A stretch of DNA of 62,659 bases from Chloroflexota bacterium (GTDB lineage: Bacteria; Chloroflexota; Anaerolineae; UBA7937; B3-Chlor). The stretch spans positions 1-62,659 of the forward strand of contig JAUWLF010000013.1 of assembly GCA_030613785.1 (NCBI GenBank), in the 5' to 3' direction. Under the pieces are notes generated by a model. That model was not told the DNA's origin. It did no database searches and saw only the letters and a program-made list of their open reading frames with translations. Shown in pieces: positions 27,383 through 35,362 of the stretch (the stretch's first letter is position 1; the number at the start of each line of letters is the position of its first letter). The translations under genes were made by a program, and so were the position numbers.

Positions 27383-27988
27383 CTACGTGGGCAGTTCCGC
27401 AGATTGGCGCGCGTAGGTCGAGGGTGATGGTGCTGCGGGCTTCTGCGCGAGAATGGCATGTCCAGGCACGAGTGCGATTCTGTCAAGACAGACCGTGGCG
27501 GATCGTGCGGGCGATGTCCTGGCCACGGCTGAGGGAATGCCGGCCTCCGGGGTGGAGGCTGGCGTCAAGGAGGTCTCGGGCGTGATGGTGAGGGTGGAAG
27601 TCACGATGGGGGTTGGCGTTACCGTGGCGGAGACGACGGCGGTGGTGGTCACACCGGGCGTCGTGGTAATGATCACCGTGATGGTGATGGTTTCAGGCGT
27701 TGGCGTGTAGGTTGGTATAGGCCGCTGAGTTGGAGTGGGTGGGAGAGTGGCCGTCGAGGTGGCTGTGTGCTCGGGTGTCACAATGGTGGTGGGGGCGAGA
27801 GTGGGACTGGGAGTGAAGGTGGGTGGCATCTCCACCGCCACCTGTGTGACCAAATGAGATCGGAGAAGGAGGGTGCTGACACCCAGGCAGTATAGGAGCA
27901 ATGCGAAGATGGTGATCACGGTCAGAAGGCTGTAGGATCGCTTTTGGCGGGCCGTTAGCTGTGTATAGCGGCGAAAAAGGCGTCTCAT
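27383..27988 (-). CDS. Single-pass protein with a long Thr/Pro-rich outer region
   Basis: A 201-residue protein. The basic N-terminus (MRRLFRRYTQLTARQKRS) is followed by a helix at residues 20-43 (LLTVITIFALLLYCLGVSTLLL). About 110 residues dominated by Thr, Pro, Ser and Val come next (TPSPTLAPTT, TPTQRPIPTYTPTP, ITVIITTTPGV). The last 50 residues contain one cysteine and no recognised domain. The outer part has no folded domain that I can identify, which suggests a stalk or glycosylated mucin-like region. It lies next to a second protein of the same design, 51 bases away. Composition-based calling makes the exact end less certain. Confidence 0.6.
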   Translation of the reverse strand: MRRLFRRYTQLTARQKRSYSLLTVITIFALLLYCLGVSTLLLRSHLVTQVAVEMPPTFTPSPTLAPTTIVTPEHTATSTATLPPTPTQRPIPTYTPTPETITITVIITTTPGVTTTAVVSATVTPTPIVTSTLTITPETSLTPASTPEAGIPSAVARTSPARSATVCLDRIALVPGHAILAQKPAAPSPSTYARQSAELPT

Positions 27989-28039
27989 GGTGGTGCGGAT
28001 ATGAGTGGTATCCCTGGCCTCCTCGTTCGAAACCTGAGC

Positions 28040-28501
28040 CTACTCTGATGTTTCTGTCGCCGTTGCGGCCAGGGTGCTGGTCGCCGTGGGAGTCCCGGTC
28101 GCTGTGACGGTTGTCGTTTCCGTCGGAGTAGTGGTGGGCGTGAATGTGGGAGTGTGCGTTGGTGCTTCAGTGGCCGTGGCCGTATGAGTGCTCGTGGAAG
28201 TGGAGGTCGCCGTCTCCGTGGGCGTGTCGGTAGGAGTAGCAGTAACAGTCTCCGTCGGCGTTGGTGTACTGGTGGCCGTGCTCGTGCTTGTGGGCGGTGG
28301 CGTCCAGGTCGGGGTGTAGGTGGGAGTCTGCGTGGGCGTGAAGGTGGGCGTCTCTGTGGGTGTGGGGCTGAAACGCGGCGGAGCCATGGCCAGAGCGATG
28401 AAGCCCAAGACATAGCAGGGAATGGTCAGGCAGATTGTGGTGAGGAGAAGAACATACGTCACCCTCTTTCTGTCCGGCAAGCTGTCGTACCAGTCGCTCA
28501 C
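28040..28501 (-). CDS. Single-pass protein whose outer part is almost only Thr/Pro/Ser
   Basis: A 153-residue protein. A short charged start ([16 protein letters not shown]) leads into a helix at residues 17-41 ([23 protein letters not shown]). The remaining 110 residues are nearly all Thr, Pro, Ser, Ala and Glu in TPT/TAT units, with no domain to the C-terminus. The N-terminal layout resembles the neighbour at 27,383-27,988, so the two may be paralogues. The start is a GTG with a GGGGGAAG box upstream. The gene lies downstream of the riboflavin importer operon, 168 bases away, on the same strand. Low sequence complexity limits confidence, but the anchor plus stalk is clear. Confidence 0.6.
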   Translation of the reverse strand: MSDWYDSLPDRKRVTYVLLLTTICLTIPCYVLGFIALAMAPPRFSPTPTETPTFTPTQTPTYTPTWTPPPTSTSTATSTPTPTETVTATPTDTPTETATSTSTSTHTATATEAPTHTPTFTPTTTPTETTTVTATGTPTATSTLAATATETSE

Positions 28502-28669
28502 TCTTCCCCCGGAATCTGCGCAAGAGGACGCCCTTGCAGCGCCCCCTGTATCGCCAAATCGTGTCTTGGACCGAAACCCAGTCTTCTCCGTCTACCTCTC
28601 GAGCGCACTCCCGGGCCATCGCCACATGATTTAGGTGTCGCGACATGCTAGCAGCTTTTGTAGTCCATG

Positions 28670-29431
28670 TCAACCTGGCGAGATCATGGCTCGGACGCGG
28701 TGGTGGAGGGCGGCAAACTCCTCGTTGTAGAACAGGTCGGTGTCTCGAGGGCGTGGTAAGTCAACGGGAATGGTTGCCCGGATGTGACCTGGCCGGGCAC
28801 TCATGACCAGTACCCTGTCGGCCAGGAACACCGCCTCTTGGATGGTGTGCGTGACCATGACGATCGTCTTCCTGGTGGCTCGCCAGATCCGCAACAACTC
28901 CAGGTTCATCTGGTTGCGAGTGATGGCGTCGAGGGAACCGAAAGGCTCGTCCATGAGCAGGATGGATGGTTCGTAGACGAGAGCCCGGGCGATGGCCACG
29001 CGCTGCTGCATGCCGCCAGAGAGCTCGTGCGGATAGGAGTTCTCGAAGCCGAGCAGACCTACCAGATCGAGCAATTGCAGGGCACGGTTCTTTTGCGCAT
29101 CGCCGTTAGCTCCTCGAATCTCCAGGGGCAGAGTGACATTCTTGAGGACGGTGCGCCAGGGCATAAGAGTTGGATTCTGGAAGATGAATCCGATCTCCTG
29201 GCGGGGCTCGGTCAGCACCTGCCCGTCAATGCGGACGACCCCCTTTTCCGCCTCCAGCAAGCCCCCCAGGATGCGCAGGAGGGTCGTCTTGCCACAGCCT
29301 GAGGGGCCCACGAGGCTGACGAACTCCCCCGTGGAGACCTGGAAGGAGATCTCCCTGAGGGCTCTCAGCTCGCCATCGCGACTCTGATAGGTCTTGTCGA
29401 TCCCCTCGGCGACTAGAATCGGCTCCGCCAT
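28670..29431 (-). CDS. ABC transporter ATPase of the riboflavin importer
   Basis: A 253-residue ABC ATPase of the nitrate/sulfonate/thiamine-precursor group. Walker A is GPSGCGKTT, the Q-loop is in IGFIFQNPTLMPW, the signature is LSGGMQQRVAIARAL, Walker B is SILLMDEPFGSLD, and the switch His is in VMVTHTIQEAVFL. It energises uptake through the permease encoded at 30,443-31,294 and lies six bases after the binding-protein gene. The FMN riboswitch at the head of the operon makes riboflavin the likely substrate. By itself the ATPase cannot be distinguished from ThiZ or SsuB relatives. Confidence 0.88.
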   Translation of the reverse strand: MAEPILVAEGIDKTYQSRDGELRALREISFQVSTGEFVSLVGPSGCGKTTLLRILGGLLEAEKGVVRIDGQVLTEPRQEIGFIFQNPTLMPWRTVLKNVTLPLEIRGANGDAQKNRALQLLDLVGLLGFENSYPHELSGGMQQRVAIARALVYEPSILLMDEPFGSLDAITRNQMNLELLRIWRATRKTIVMVTHTIQEAVFLADRVLVMSARPGHIRATIPVDLPRPRDTDLFYNEEFAALHHRVRAMISPG

Positions 29432-29437
29432 GCTGGC

Positions 29438-30424
29438 CTACGGTTCTACGATGAACTGGTTGGTGAACATCTCCTCGACGTCAGTTTCCGTTTCTGCCAA
29501 TCCGACCTCCAGCATGAACTTCTGGGAGATCTCCCACGCTGACGGATCTGAATAGCCCAGCCGTTCACTTCTCCAGAACTTGATGGACTCCTCGAGCACC
29601 GCCATTTGGGTCTGCCTGTTCTCGCCGCCTGCCTCGGGCACGTATTCGAGGCAGATCTCGAAGGCCTCTTGCGGGTGATCTATGGTGTATTGGATACCTC
29701 GCAGCACGGCTCCGACCAGTCCGTCCACTAACTCGGGTCTTTCGGCGATGGTCTTCTCATTGCTGATGATGCCGTTGGACACGAGGTTCATGTAGTCGGC
29801 CACGTAGATGATGTGCGGATCATACCCTGCCTGGCGCAGTTGCACCGGCTCGTTGGCGGCGTACACCACAGCCGCGTCAACCTGGCCTTCGGTCAGGCTG
29901 GCCACCTGGGTGTAGCCGATGGACTGCAGTGGTATCTCTTGCTCCTCTATCCCCTCAGAATAGAGGAGAGCTAGCCATCCGATGTAGCTGGCTCCCCACA
30001 ATCCAGGTATGCCCACCGAGCGTCCGATGAGGTCCGCAGGCTCTTGTAGAGGTACATCCTCCAGGGAGACAACGGCCACGGGAAATTTCTGGAAGTAAGT
30101 CATCACGTAGACCACAGGCAGGCCCTGGCCTCGGGCCAGGATCACCTGGTCGCCGCTGGCTACGGCAAACTGCAAGGCATCGGTGCCCACCAGATTCAGG
30201 AGGTCGGTCTCCATCCCGTAGTCGAACTCGATCTCCAGATTCTCGTCAGCGAAGTAGCCCTTGTTCACCGCCACGTAGAAGGGCGCGAACTGAACATTGG
30301 GGATGTATCCCATAGCCAGGGTTACCTCTGTGGGCGAGGCAGTTGGGGGAGGCGTGGGTGTGGTCCCACAGCCGGTGAGGGCGACCAGGCATAGAACGAT
30401 GACGACCATGATCAGCTTCTTCAT
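29438..30424 (-). CDS. ribY: Riboflavin ABC transporter substrate-binding lipoprotein (RibY-like)
   Basis: A 328-residue lipoprotein. Its signal sequence ends in a lipobox at LVALTGC (Cys-20 region), followed by a short Thr/Pro linker. The body matches the NMT1/THI5-like periplasmic-binding family: VTLAMGYIPNVQFAPFYVAVNKGYF, then LIGRSVGIPGLWGASYIGW, then QVDAAVVYAANEPV. Family members carry pyrimidine precursors of thiamine or, in Chloroflexota, riboflavin (RibY). It sits between the permease and ATPase genes in an operon controlled by an FMN riboswitch, which points to riboflavin. The ribosome-binding AGGAGAAAG precedes the ATG at 30,424. Confidence 0.85.
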   Translation of the reverse strand: MKKLIMVVIVLCLVALTGCGTTPTPPPTASPTEVTLAMGYIPNVQFAPFYVAVNKGYFADENLEIEFDYGMETDLLNLVGTDALQFAVASGDQVILARGQGLPVVYVMTYFQKFPVAVVSLEDVPLQEPADLIGRSVGIPGLWGASYIGWLALLYSEGIEEQEIPLQSIGYTQVASLTEGQVDAAVVYAANEPVQLRQAGYDPHIIYVADYMNLVSNGIISNEKTIAERPELVDGLVGAVLRGIQYTIDHPQEAFEICLEYVPEAGGENRQTQMAVLEESIKFWRSERLGYSDPSAWEISQKFMLEVGLAETETDVEEMFTNQFIVEP

Positions 30425-30442
30425 CTGTGTTCTTTCTCCTCT

Positions 30443-31294
30443 CTACTTGCTAGGGCGCCATGAAAGCAGCCTGCTTTCCAGCAGGGCCACACTGCCGTAC
30501 AGGCTCAGAGCGATGATCACCAGGGTGAAGAGGGCCACGAACATCATGGGCGTGTCGAAGAGCCCTCGCGACAGATTGACCAGGAAGCCCAGACCTTCGT
30601 CCGCGGCCACGAACTCGCCCACCACCGCGCCGATGACGGAGAGGGTCACACCTATCTTGAGTCCGCCAAGGAGGACAGGCAGGGCCGCGGGTAGCTCCAG
30701 CATCGTGAACATTTGTGTTCGTGTTGCTCCATAGGAGCGCATCAAGTCCACCAGGTTCTGATCCACCGAGCGCAAGCCGACGATGGTGTTGATCAACACA
30801 GGGAAAAAGACGATCAGCGCGCAGACGATGACCTTTGATAGGAGGCCAAAGCCGAACCAGATCACAAGCAGAGGGGCCAAGGCGACGATGGGGATGGACT
30901 GCGAGGCTACGATATAGGGCGACAGAAGTCGCTCCAGGGGTTTGGACTTGGCAAAGACGTATCCGAGCAAGGTGGCTACCGTCAGCCCCAACGCCAATCC
31001 CAGGAACACCTCTCTGAGTGTGGCCCAGGCGTGATGCAAGAGGGTGCCGTCGGTGAGGGCCACCATGAACTTGCGAAAGACCAGGGCCGGCGGGGGGAGG
31101 ATGAAGGTGGGGTAGGACCCAAGAGTGACGACGAGTTGCCACAGGCAGAGGAAGAGAAGTAGGGCCGGAGGCAGCAGCAGGTAGGCACGATAACGCTCGG
31201 AAACGCGCGCGCGACGTTTCCTCAGCGAACTGGGATGATGTGATACCCCTCTCGGAGGAGCAGGCGAGCTAGTCATGTCTCTCGTCGTACTCAT
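30443..31294 (-). CDS. ribX: Riboflavin ABC transporter permease (RibX-like)
   Basis: A 283-residue permease of the BPD_transp_1 type. After a basic N-terminus the first helix reads AYLLLPPALLLFLCLWQLVV. About six helices follow, with the EAA-type coupling loop MRSYGATRTQMFTMLELPAALPVLLGGLKIG facing the ATPase. The length and order match ThiX/SsuC permeases. The ATG at 31,294 is chosen because the longer frame runs back through the riboswitch and terminator. It is the first gene of the operon; the binding protein follows 18 bases later and the ATPase closes it. Transcription should fall when FMN is plentiful. Confidence 0.85.
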   Translation of the reverse strand: MSTTRDMTSSPAPPRGVSHHPSSLRKRRARVSERYRAYLLLPPALLLFLCLWQLVVTLGSYPTFILPPPALVFRKFMVALTDGTLLHHAWATLREVFLGLALGLTVATLLGYVFAKSKPLERLLSPYIVASQSIPIVALAPLLVIWFGFGLLSKVIVCALIVFFPVLINTIVGLRSVDQNLVDLMRSYGATRTQMFTMLELPAALPVLLGGLKIGVTLSVIGAVVGEFVAADEGLGFLVNLSRGLFDTPMMFVALFTLVIIALSLYGSVALLESRLLSWRPSK

Positions 31295-31315
31295 CTTCTC
31301 GGCCTGGGTGTGCAA

Positions 31316-31345
31316 ACAAAAATCCCGAAGGCGATTCCTTCGGGA
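31316..31345 (-). terminator. Intrinsic terminator of the FMN riboswitch
   Basis: On the minus strand a perfect nine-base stem (TCCCGAAGG with CCTTCGGGA, 31,345-31,323, five-base loop) is followed by TTTTTGTTTG. It lies between the FMN aptamer and the permease gene, as expected for control by premature termination. Confidence 0.85.
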
Positions 31346-31396
31346 CGCGACGCCAGGCCACGGGGCTAGGACGTATTCCCCCCTGTCCTGTCGCTG

Positions 31397-31545
31397 ACCT
31401 TCTCTCATCCGGACTGTACCGTCGGCTCTGGTCTCTCACCAGATCTGCTGTGCAGCTCGCGGGCTCGGCACCTTTCACCGGTGCCATACCGCCGATCGGG
31501 AATTGGCCTCCTACCGAAGGCCTCACCCTGCCCCGAAGGTTGTCT
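31397..31545 (-). promoter_or_regulatory. FMN riboswitch (RFN element)
   Basis: The minus strand carries the conserved RFN blocks in order: CTTCGGGGCAGGGTG, then ATTCCCGATCGGCGGTA, then GAGCCCGCGAGC, then CTGGTGAGAGACCAGAGCCG, then ACGGTACAGTCCGGATGAGA followed by GAAGGT. The first block's ACCTTC pairs with the final GAAGGT to close helix P1. The element binds FMN. With the terminator just downstream it should switch off the transporter operon when FMN is abundant. This is the strongest evidence for the importer's substrate. Confidence 0.95.
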
Positions 31546-31574
31546 TTGATTGGCCTATTAAGTTACTAGTATCA

Positions 31575-31603
31575 AGTATACAGCAGTTTCAGGAAGATGT
31601 CAA
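31575..31603 (-). promoter_or_regulatory. Promoter of the riboswitch-controlled importer operon
   Basis: On the minus strand a perfect TTGACA (31,603-31,598) and TATACT (31,580-31,575) are separated by 17 bases. It overlaps the stop codon of pyrK. The transcript would start near 31,568, just before the aptamer. Confidence 0.8.
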
Positions 31604-32319
31604 CTTTGCGGTCCGACGTGGAAGACTGGACCGTCCCTGCATACCAGCAGCCCACCTCGCTGGCAGGAGCCGCAGACCCCCATCCCGCATCTCATATAGG
31701 CTTCTCGGCTTACCTGGCCGGGTACGCCGTGTCGTCGACACATCTCCTCCACAGCGTCCAACATAGGCTCAGGGCCACAGGCGTAGACCATGTCGAACTC
31801 CTCACTACGGAGCAGCGCGTCAGCGGCGTCTGTGCACAGACCACCTAACCCCGCGGAGCAGTCCTCGGTGACCAGTACGACCTCGCAGCCGGCTTCGACA
31901 AACCTATCCTGAAAGAACAGCTCATCCTTGCTTGCGGCGCCGATGACGACCACCTTGCGGCTCGCTTCCGTGGTCTTGCCGGCGAGAAAAGCCAGGGGGG
32001 CGACCCCGTAGCCGCCGGCGCCGAGAAGCACCCTGTCTCCTACGATGTCGAACCCTTTTCCCAGGGGGCCGCGGACCCAGAGGCGATCACCCACCTCCAG
32101 TTCATGCAGTCGCGCGCTAAATGGGCCCACCTTGGCGATGGTCAAGGTCAACGGGTCGTCGTCCACCAGGCTGAAGGGTTTCTCGTTGAGCGTGGGGACC
32201 CAGACCATGACGAACTGGCCTGGGTGAGCCTCAAGGGCGCCGTCAAGCGTGAGCGTCTTGACGGTGGAGGTGTCCAGGGCGGTATCGGCTATGCTGAGCG
32301 GTTGGGGCAGCACATGCAA
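31600..32319 (-). CDS. pyrK: Dihydroorotate dehydrogenase electron-transfer subunit
   Basis: A 239-residue iron-sulphur flavoprotein. It passes electrons from dihydroorotate dehydrogenase PyrD to NAD. The FAD-binding beta-barrel carries PGQFVMVWVP and KPFSLVDDD. The NAD part carries LLGAGGYGVAPLAFLA and VYACGPEPML. The C-terminal cysteine set MRCGMGVCGSCQRGG plus LLVCRDGPVF binds the 2Fe-2S cluster. The length is slightly short for the family (about 245-265). The start is uncertain: TTG 32,319 or GTG 32,313, neither with a good ribosome-binding site. The partner pyrD is about 20 kb away in the pyr operon rather than adjacent, which is unusual. Confidence 0.88.
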   Translation of the reverse strand: MHVLPQPLSIADTALDTSTVKTLTLDGALEAHPGQFVMVWVPTLNEKPFSLVDDDPLTLTIAKVGPFSARLHELEVGDRLWVRGPLGKGFDIVGDRVLLGAGGYGVAPLAFLAGKTTEASRKVVVIGAASKDELFFQDRFVEAGCEVVLVTEDCSAGLGGLCTDAADALLRSEEFDMVYACGPEPMLDAVEEMCRRHGVPGQVSREAYMRCGMGVCGSCQRGGLLVCRDGPVFHVGPQS

Positions 32320-32556
32320 GGGTTAGCGGCCTCCGTTGTCATGGGCCTCATTCGCGGTGTGGCTCCTGGCCGATTGTAACGCAAGTGAAGCTGAAGGGAA
32401 AGACACGGGGCTTCGGGCGCGCTGGAGCGGCACAGGGCGCCAGTCGTGCGAGGAAGCTGGGCCGCAGAGATCCCAAACCAGGAGCTCTAGGTGAATGCTC
32501 GCGTGAAAGAGGGGCGTTCATCCAGTCTGATCGGCCATACCTCAACTGCAAGGGTT
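32320..32556. other. Short gap with no recognised feature
   Basis: About 240 bases between pyrK and the TIR remnant. Open frames here lack family similarity and I see no RNA gene or repeat. Confidence 0.35.
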
Positions 32557-32960
32557 CTACGCATCTGGCGGCTGTCGCAGTTCGTGAACCAAGCAGGCGA
32601 CGTCTGTCTCGAACTGGTCGTCATTGGTCATCTCAAGCCACAGTCGTGCGGGAATGCCCAGGCGCGGCGCGCAGTCCTCGCGCATGACGGCCAGTAAACG
32701 GCGCTGGCTCTTTTCTAATCCCAGGTGTTCGGCCAGGACGTTCTCGAGCTCTGTGAAGTTGCTAGTCAGGTACGCAGGGGAAAGGATGGCGAGGGTGTAG
32801 CAGCTCTGCTCGACGGCACGGCCCATCTCTAGCACCAAGGGCGCGCCCAGCCGCAAATCTCTGTGATCAATACAAACGCGCAATCCTTCAGCGTCCAGTC
32901 GGGGCACTAACGTCTTGCGGACCCAGGTCCCGTCGCTCCCGCCTGTAGCATCATGATTCT
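32557..32960 (-). pseudogene. TIR-domain gene remnant lacking its 5' end
   Basis: Most of a TIR domain is readable: DGTWVRKTLVPRLDAEGLRV, LVLEMGRAVEQSCYTLAILS, PAYLTSNFTELENVLAEHLG (the Glu of TEL aligns with the TIR catalytic Glu), RRLLAVMRED and LVHELRQPPDA, then a stop. The beginning that should read close to FISYSxxD is scrambled. Around 32,950-32,975 the DNA retains a short match (GCTACAGGCGGGAG) to a YS-type motif, but out of frame. TIR domains in Chloroflexota are often part of NADase-type defence or signalling proteins. This copy is probably inactive and has no effector fused downstream. Confidence 0.6.
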
Positions 32961-33028
32961 GCCACCAGGGGCGAGGTTGGCAGACTGGAGGACCAGCAGT
33001 CCCGGCTAGGTGGACGTGGCGAACAGAG

Positions 33029-33057
33029 AACCCCACCTTATGGTGGGGTTTCTTCTT
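33029..33057 (+). terminator. Orphan intrinsic terminator on the plus strand
   Basis: A perfect nine-base stem (AACCCCACC with GGTGGGGTT, four-base loop) is followed by TTTCTTCTT. No plus-strand gene is recognisable upstream, so it may be a remnant of a lost gene. Confidence 0.5.
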
Positions 33058-33466
33058 GGGCTTGAGTACGTGTGCTGCCCGGCTGTGTCCATGTGCGCGC
33101 GTTCTGACTCCGGCGGCAGTTCGTTAAAGAGGACAGCACATTTCAGCCTCTTGTCATGACATTTTCATGTTCACCGAAGGTTGGGATAGAAGGCTGGCGT
33201 AACCCCGTTCCAGCCGCACACGTTCCGCAGGACATTCCGCTCTGGTGTCTGAGAGATGGGAGGGGCGTGCACTCGCTGTGGCGGACTGAGCAAAGCTGGC
33301 AGGAGGTCAAGGTGATGGACATTGAGCATCAACAGCCCCAGTTCCTTCGGCGCGAGCTCGGGCTCCTGGCCGATAGGACAGAAGCCGCTCATGTTGTCAT
33401 GTTCAGCATTCTGCCGCCTGATTCACGCCGCCCTTCTTACGGAAAGGTCCGAACTTGACCGATCAC
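33058..33466. other. Intergenic stretch with no recognised gene
   Basis: About 410 bases. A plus-strand open frame at 33,156-33,458 reads plausibly near its end (MDIEHQQPQFLRRELGL) but matches no family known to me and has no ribosome-binding site. It is treated as non-coding or decayed. Confidence 0.35.
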
Positions 33467-34546
33467 TTATGATGGCACTCTCCTTATGGCATAAATCCGA
33501 CCCCATTCACCCAAGACAGCTATGGAGTACCCGGTCAGTATGTGCACTCTGGGCTGTCTCCTTACTACGTCCTTCACAAGCTCATATTCACTGCTCAAAA
33601 CGGTGGCGAGCCCTTCTGGCTTGAGCACGCGCGCCAATTCGGCAAAGAAGCAAGGATACAACCGCCGAAGATCCGCAGTCGAACCAACTTGCTTTCCGAA
33701 GGGCAGATTTGTCGATACTTTGTCGACAGAATCGGCAGCGAGTGGTAGCCGACATGCGTCCCAACGACACAGGTTAAATGATTTCCCAAGAGCAGCCAAG
33801 TTCGCCCTGGATGCCTGAACACGATCCGGCAAGATATCCCCGCCAATCACTTGCTTGTAATGACCAGCCAGCATGCGCTCGGCCATGAGCGTTCCACCTC
33901 CGCACATGGGATCCAAGAAGATGTCATCCGGACCCGGCTCCGTCAACAGCACCATGGCAGCCGCCACAGATGGACGTAGCGTTGCTGGGAGATGGACGGT
34001 TTGATAGTCGCGATGCCTCATCGTTCGATCAGACAGACGCACTCCGCACAAGAGCCTGGAACCAAGCATGTTCGCCCAGATCTCAAGGTCGGCATTCTCA
34101 TCAACAAGCTCCCATCTGTGCCCATAGCGTCTCTGAATTCCCTTGATTACTGCCTCCTGGAAATCTATCCTTCTATACCGGTGTTTACCCTTCTTGCGTG
34201 ATACCACACGATAAGTAAGAGAGTCTTTGGATCCTTTTCTGGACCGAGCAGCGACATCAAGCCAAGGAGATTCCTCGACAAGGCGTGCCACCGTGCGCAA
34301 GTCTCTCCAGTCGCGAGACAATCTCTCGGCCGAGACGACTAGCACAAAGACATCCTCGGTGGTTCGCAGCTCAAGTAGTTCATCTGGCTGCCCATCGAAC
34401 TGCCAAACCACAATGCCATTCTTTTCGCTTGTGAACAGGAATTCAATGAACCTCGCCCTGGGAAAGCGCTTTCGTATCTCCAACCAGGCAATTCTCTCAA
34501 CTCCTGGCATAGTCTGGCCATAGTACACTGGTGACAAGTTGTCCAT
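33467..34546 (-). CDS. THUMP-domain RNA guanine-N2-type methyltransferase
   Basis: A 359-residue protein with an N-terminal THUMP-like RNA-binding region (residues 1-160: GQTMPGVERIAWLEIRKRFP, then VSRKKGKHRYRRIDFQEAV) and a C-terminal class I SAM domain. SAM motif I is DDIFLDPMCGGGTLMAERML, the acceptor motif is STNLPFGK (the counterpart of NPPY), and LARVLKPEGLATVLSSE follows. This order matches Trm14/TrmN and RlmL-like enzymes that methylate guanine N2 in tRNA or rRNA. TNLPFG is the form seen in tRNA m2G6/m2G10 enzymes. It is the last gene of the minus-strand AT-richer block, 36 bases after another methyltransferase gene. Confidence 0.8.
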   Translation of the reverse strand: MDNLSPVYYGQTMPGVERIAWLEIRKRFPRARFIEFLFTSEKNGIVVWQFDGQPDELLELRTTEDVFVLVVSAERLSRDWRDLRTVARLVEESPWLDVAARSRKGSKDSLTYRVVSRKKGKHRYRRIDFQEAVIKGIQRRYGHRWELVDENADLEIWANMLGSRLLCGVRLSDRTMRHRDYQTVHLPATLRPSVAAAMVLLTEPGPDDIFLDPMCGGGTLMAERMLAGHYKQVIGGDILPDRVQASRANLAALGKSFNLCRWDACRLPLAADSVDKVSTNLPFGKQVGSTADLRRLYPCFFAELARVLKPEGLATVLSSEYELVKDVVRRQPRVHILTGYSIAVLGEWGRIYAIRRVPS

Positions 34547-34581
34547 GAGGTAATCCTAACCGAAATCGATTGTTCCGCAAT

Positions 34582-35268
34582 TTACGCGATCGATCTCATG
34601 GCCTCTCGGTGTCCAGGCAGTGCGGAGGCGTACTTCAGGCTCTCCAGCAGCACAGTCCGAATAATCTCGCCGCTAGGGATCCGATACTCGCAGACGACGG
34701 TCAAATCGAGCTCGAACGGGGGTAACTCCAAGTAGAAGCCGTTGTTGTAGTAGTCCCGACGAGTGTACTTGTCGGTCTTCTTGTCGATGTTCCGTCGCGC
34801 CGAGGGATCAATATCCGCCTGGCCATCTGTGATCAGAACATAGCGGTACTGGTCAAGCTTCCTCAACACTGAGAATATCTCATCAAAAGAGAGAAGGTAA
34901 AGGACCATCGTTATCAAACACAAATCTCCTGGCGGAAGGTCATCTTCAACGATGTCGCAAACCAAGAACTCATGAGTCTCATCGCCATAGTGATGGATGT
35001 TGTACTCAATGAGCTTGTCACAGATGTCAACGCCGATATAGTGAGCTTCTCTCATGTCGATGCCCGACGAGGCCTCAAAGTCGCCGCATCCGATATCTAC
35101 TGCACGCTTCACGCTGTGTTGTTGGATGAAGTTGCTGACGTAGTCTCGATAGGGTTTGGTCAGCTCTGGGGGTGAATCCGAGTTGTACTTTCTACCGCTC
35201 TTGGACTTGCCCCAGAGGTTCTTCTCGTAAACGTTCGCAAAGAGTTTATGGCGTTCCTGTCGATTCAT
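34582..35268 (-). CDS. Class I SAM-dependent methyltransferase of unknown substrate
   Basis: A 228-residue protein with a Rossmann SAM fold. Motif I is AVDIGCGDFEASSGID, the ribose-binding acid is in YIGVDICDKLIEYN, and later elements are EFLVCDIVEDDLPPGDLCLI and VLYLLSF, followed by a strand VLITDGQADIDP. The N-terminal 50 residues are charged (KLFANVYEKNLWGKSKSG, SDSPPELTKPYRDYV), a pattern seen in methyltransferases inside glycan clusters. It lies 94 bases after the DegT aminotransferase gene, so it probably modifies the same sugar or glycan product. The substrate is not predictable. Confidence 0.75.
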   Translation of the reverse strand: MNRQERHKLFANVYEKNLWGKSKSGRKYNSDSPPELTKPYRDYVSNFIQQHSVKRAVDIGCGDFEASSGIDMREAHYIGVDICDKLIEYNIHHYGDETHEFLVCDIVEDDLPPGDLCLITMVLYLLSFDEIFSVLRKLDQYRYVLITDGQADIDPSARRNIDKKTDKYTRRDYYNNGFYLELPPFELDLTVVCEYRIPSGEIIRTVLLESLKYASALPGHREAMRSIA

Positions 35269-35362
35269 GCGCTCTCTCCTGGGCTAGCAGGAGGCGGCTC
35301 TACACCAATTCCCTTCGACGTTGGATTGTGGATAACTCCGGCCGGCGAGTAAACGGGCAGCA

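Noticed and set aside
27985-28673. Arg/Pro-rich and His-rich frames over the Thr/Pro stalk gene
   Set aside because: They are frame shadows of repetitive Thr/Pro codons. The frame with a clean N-terminal membrane helix is preferred.
33156-33458. Possible 100-residue plus-strand protein
   Set aside because: No ribosome-binding site, no family and an abrupt end. Kept only as a note in the intergenic entry.
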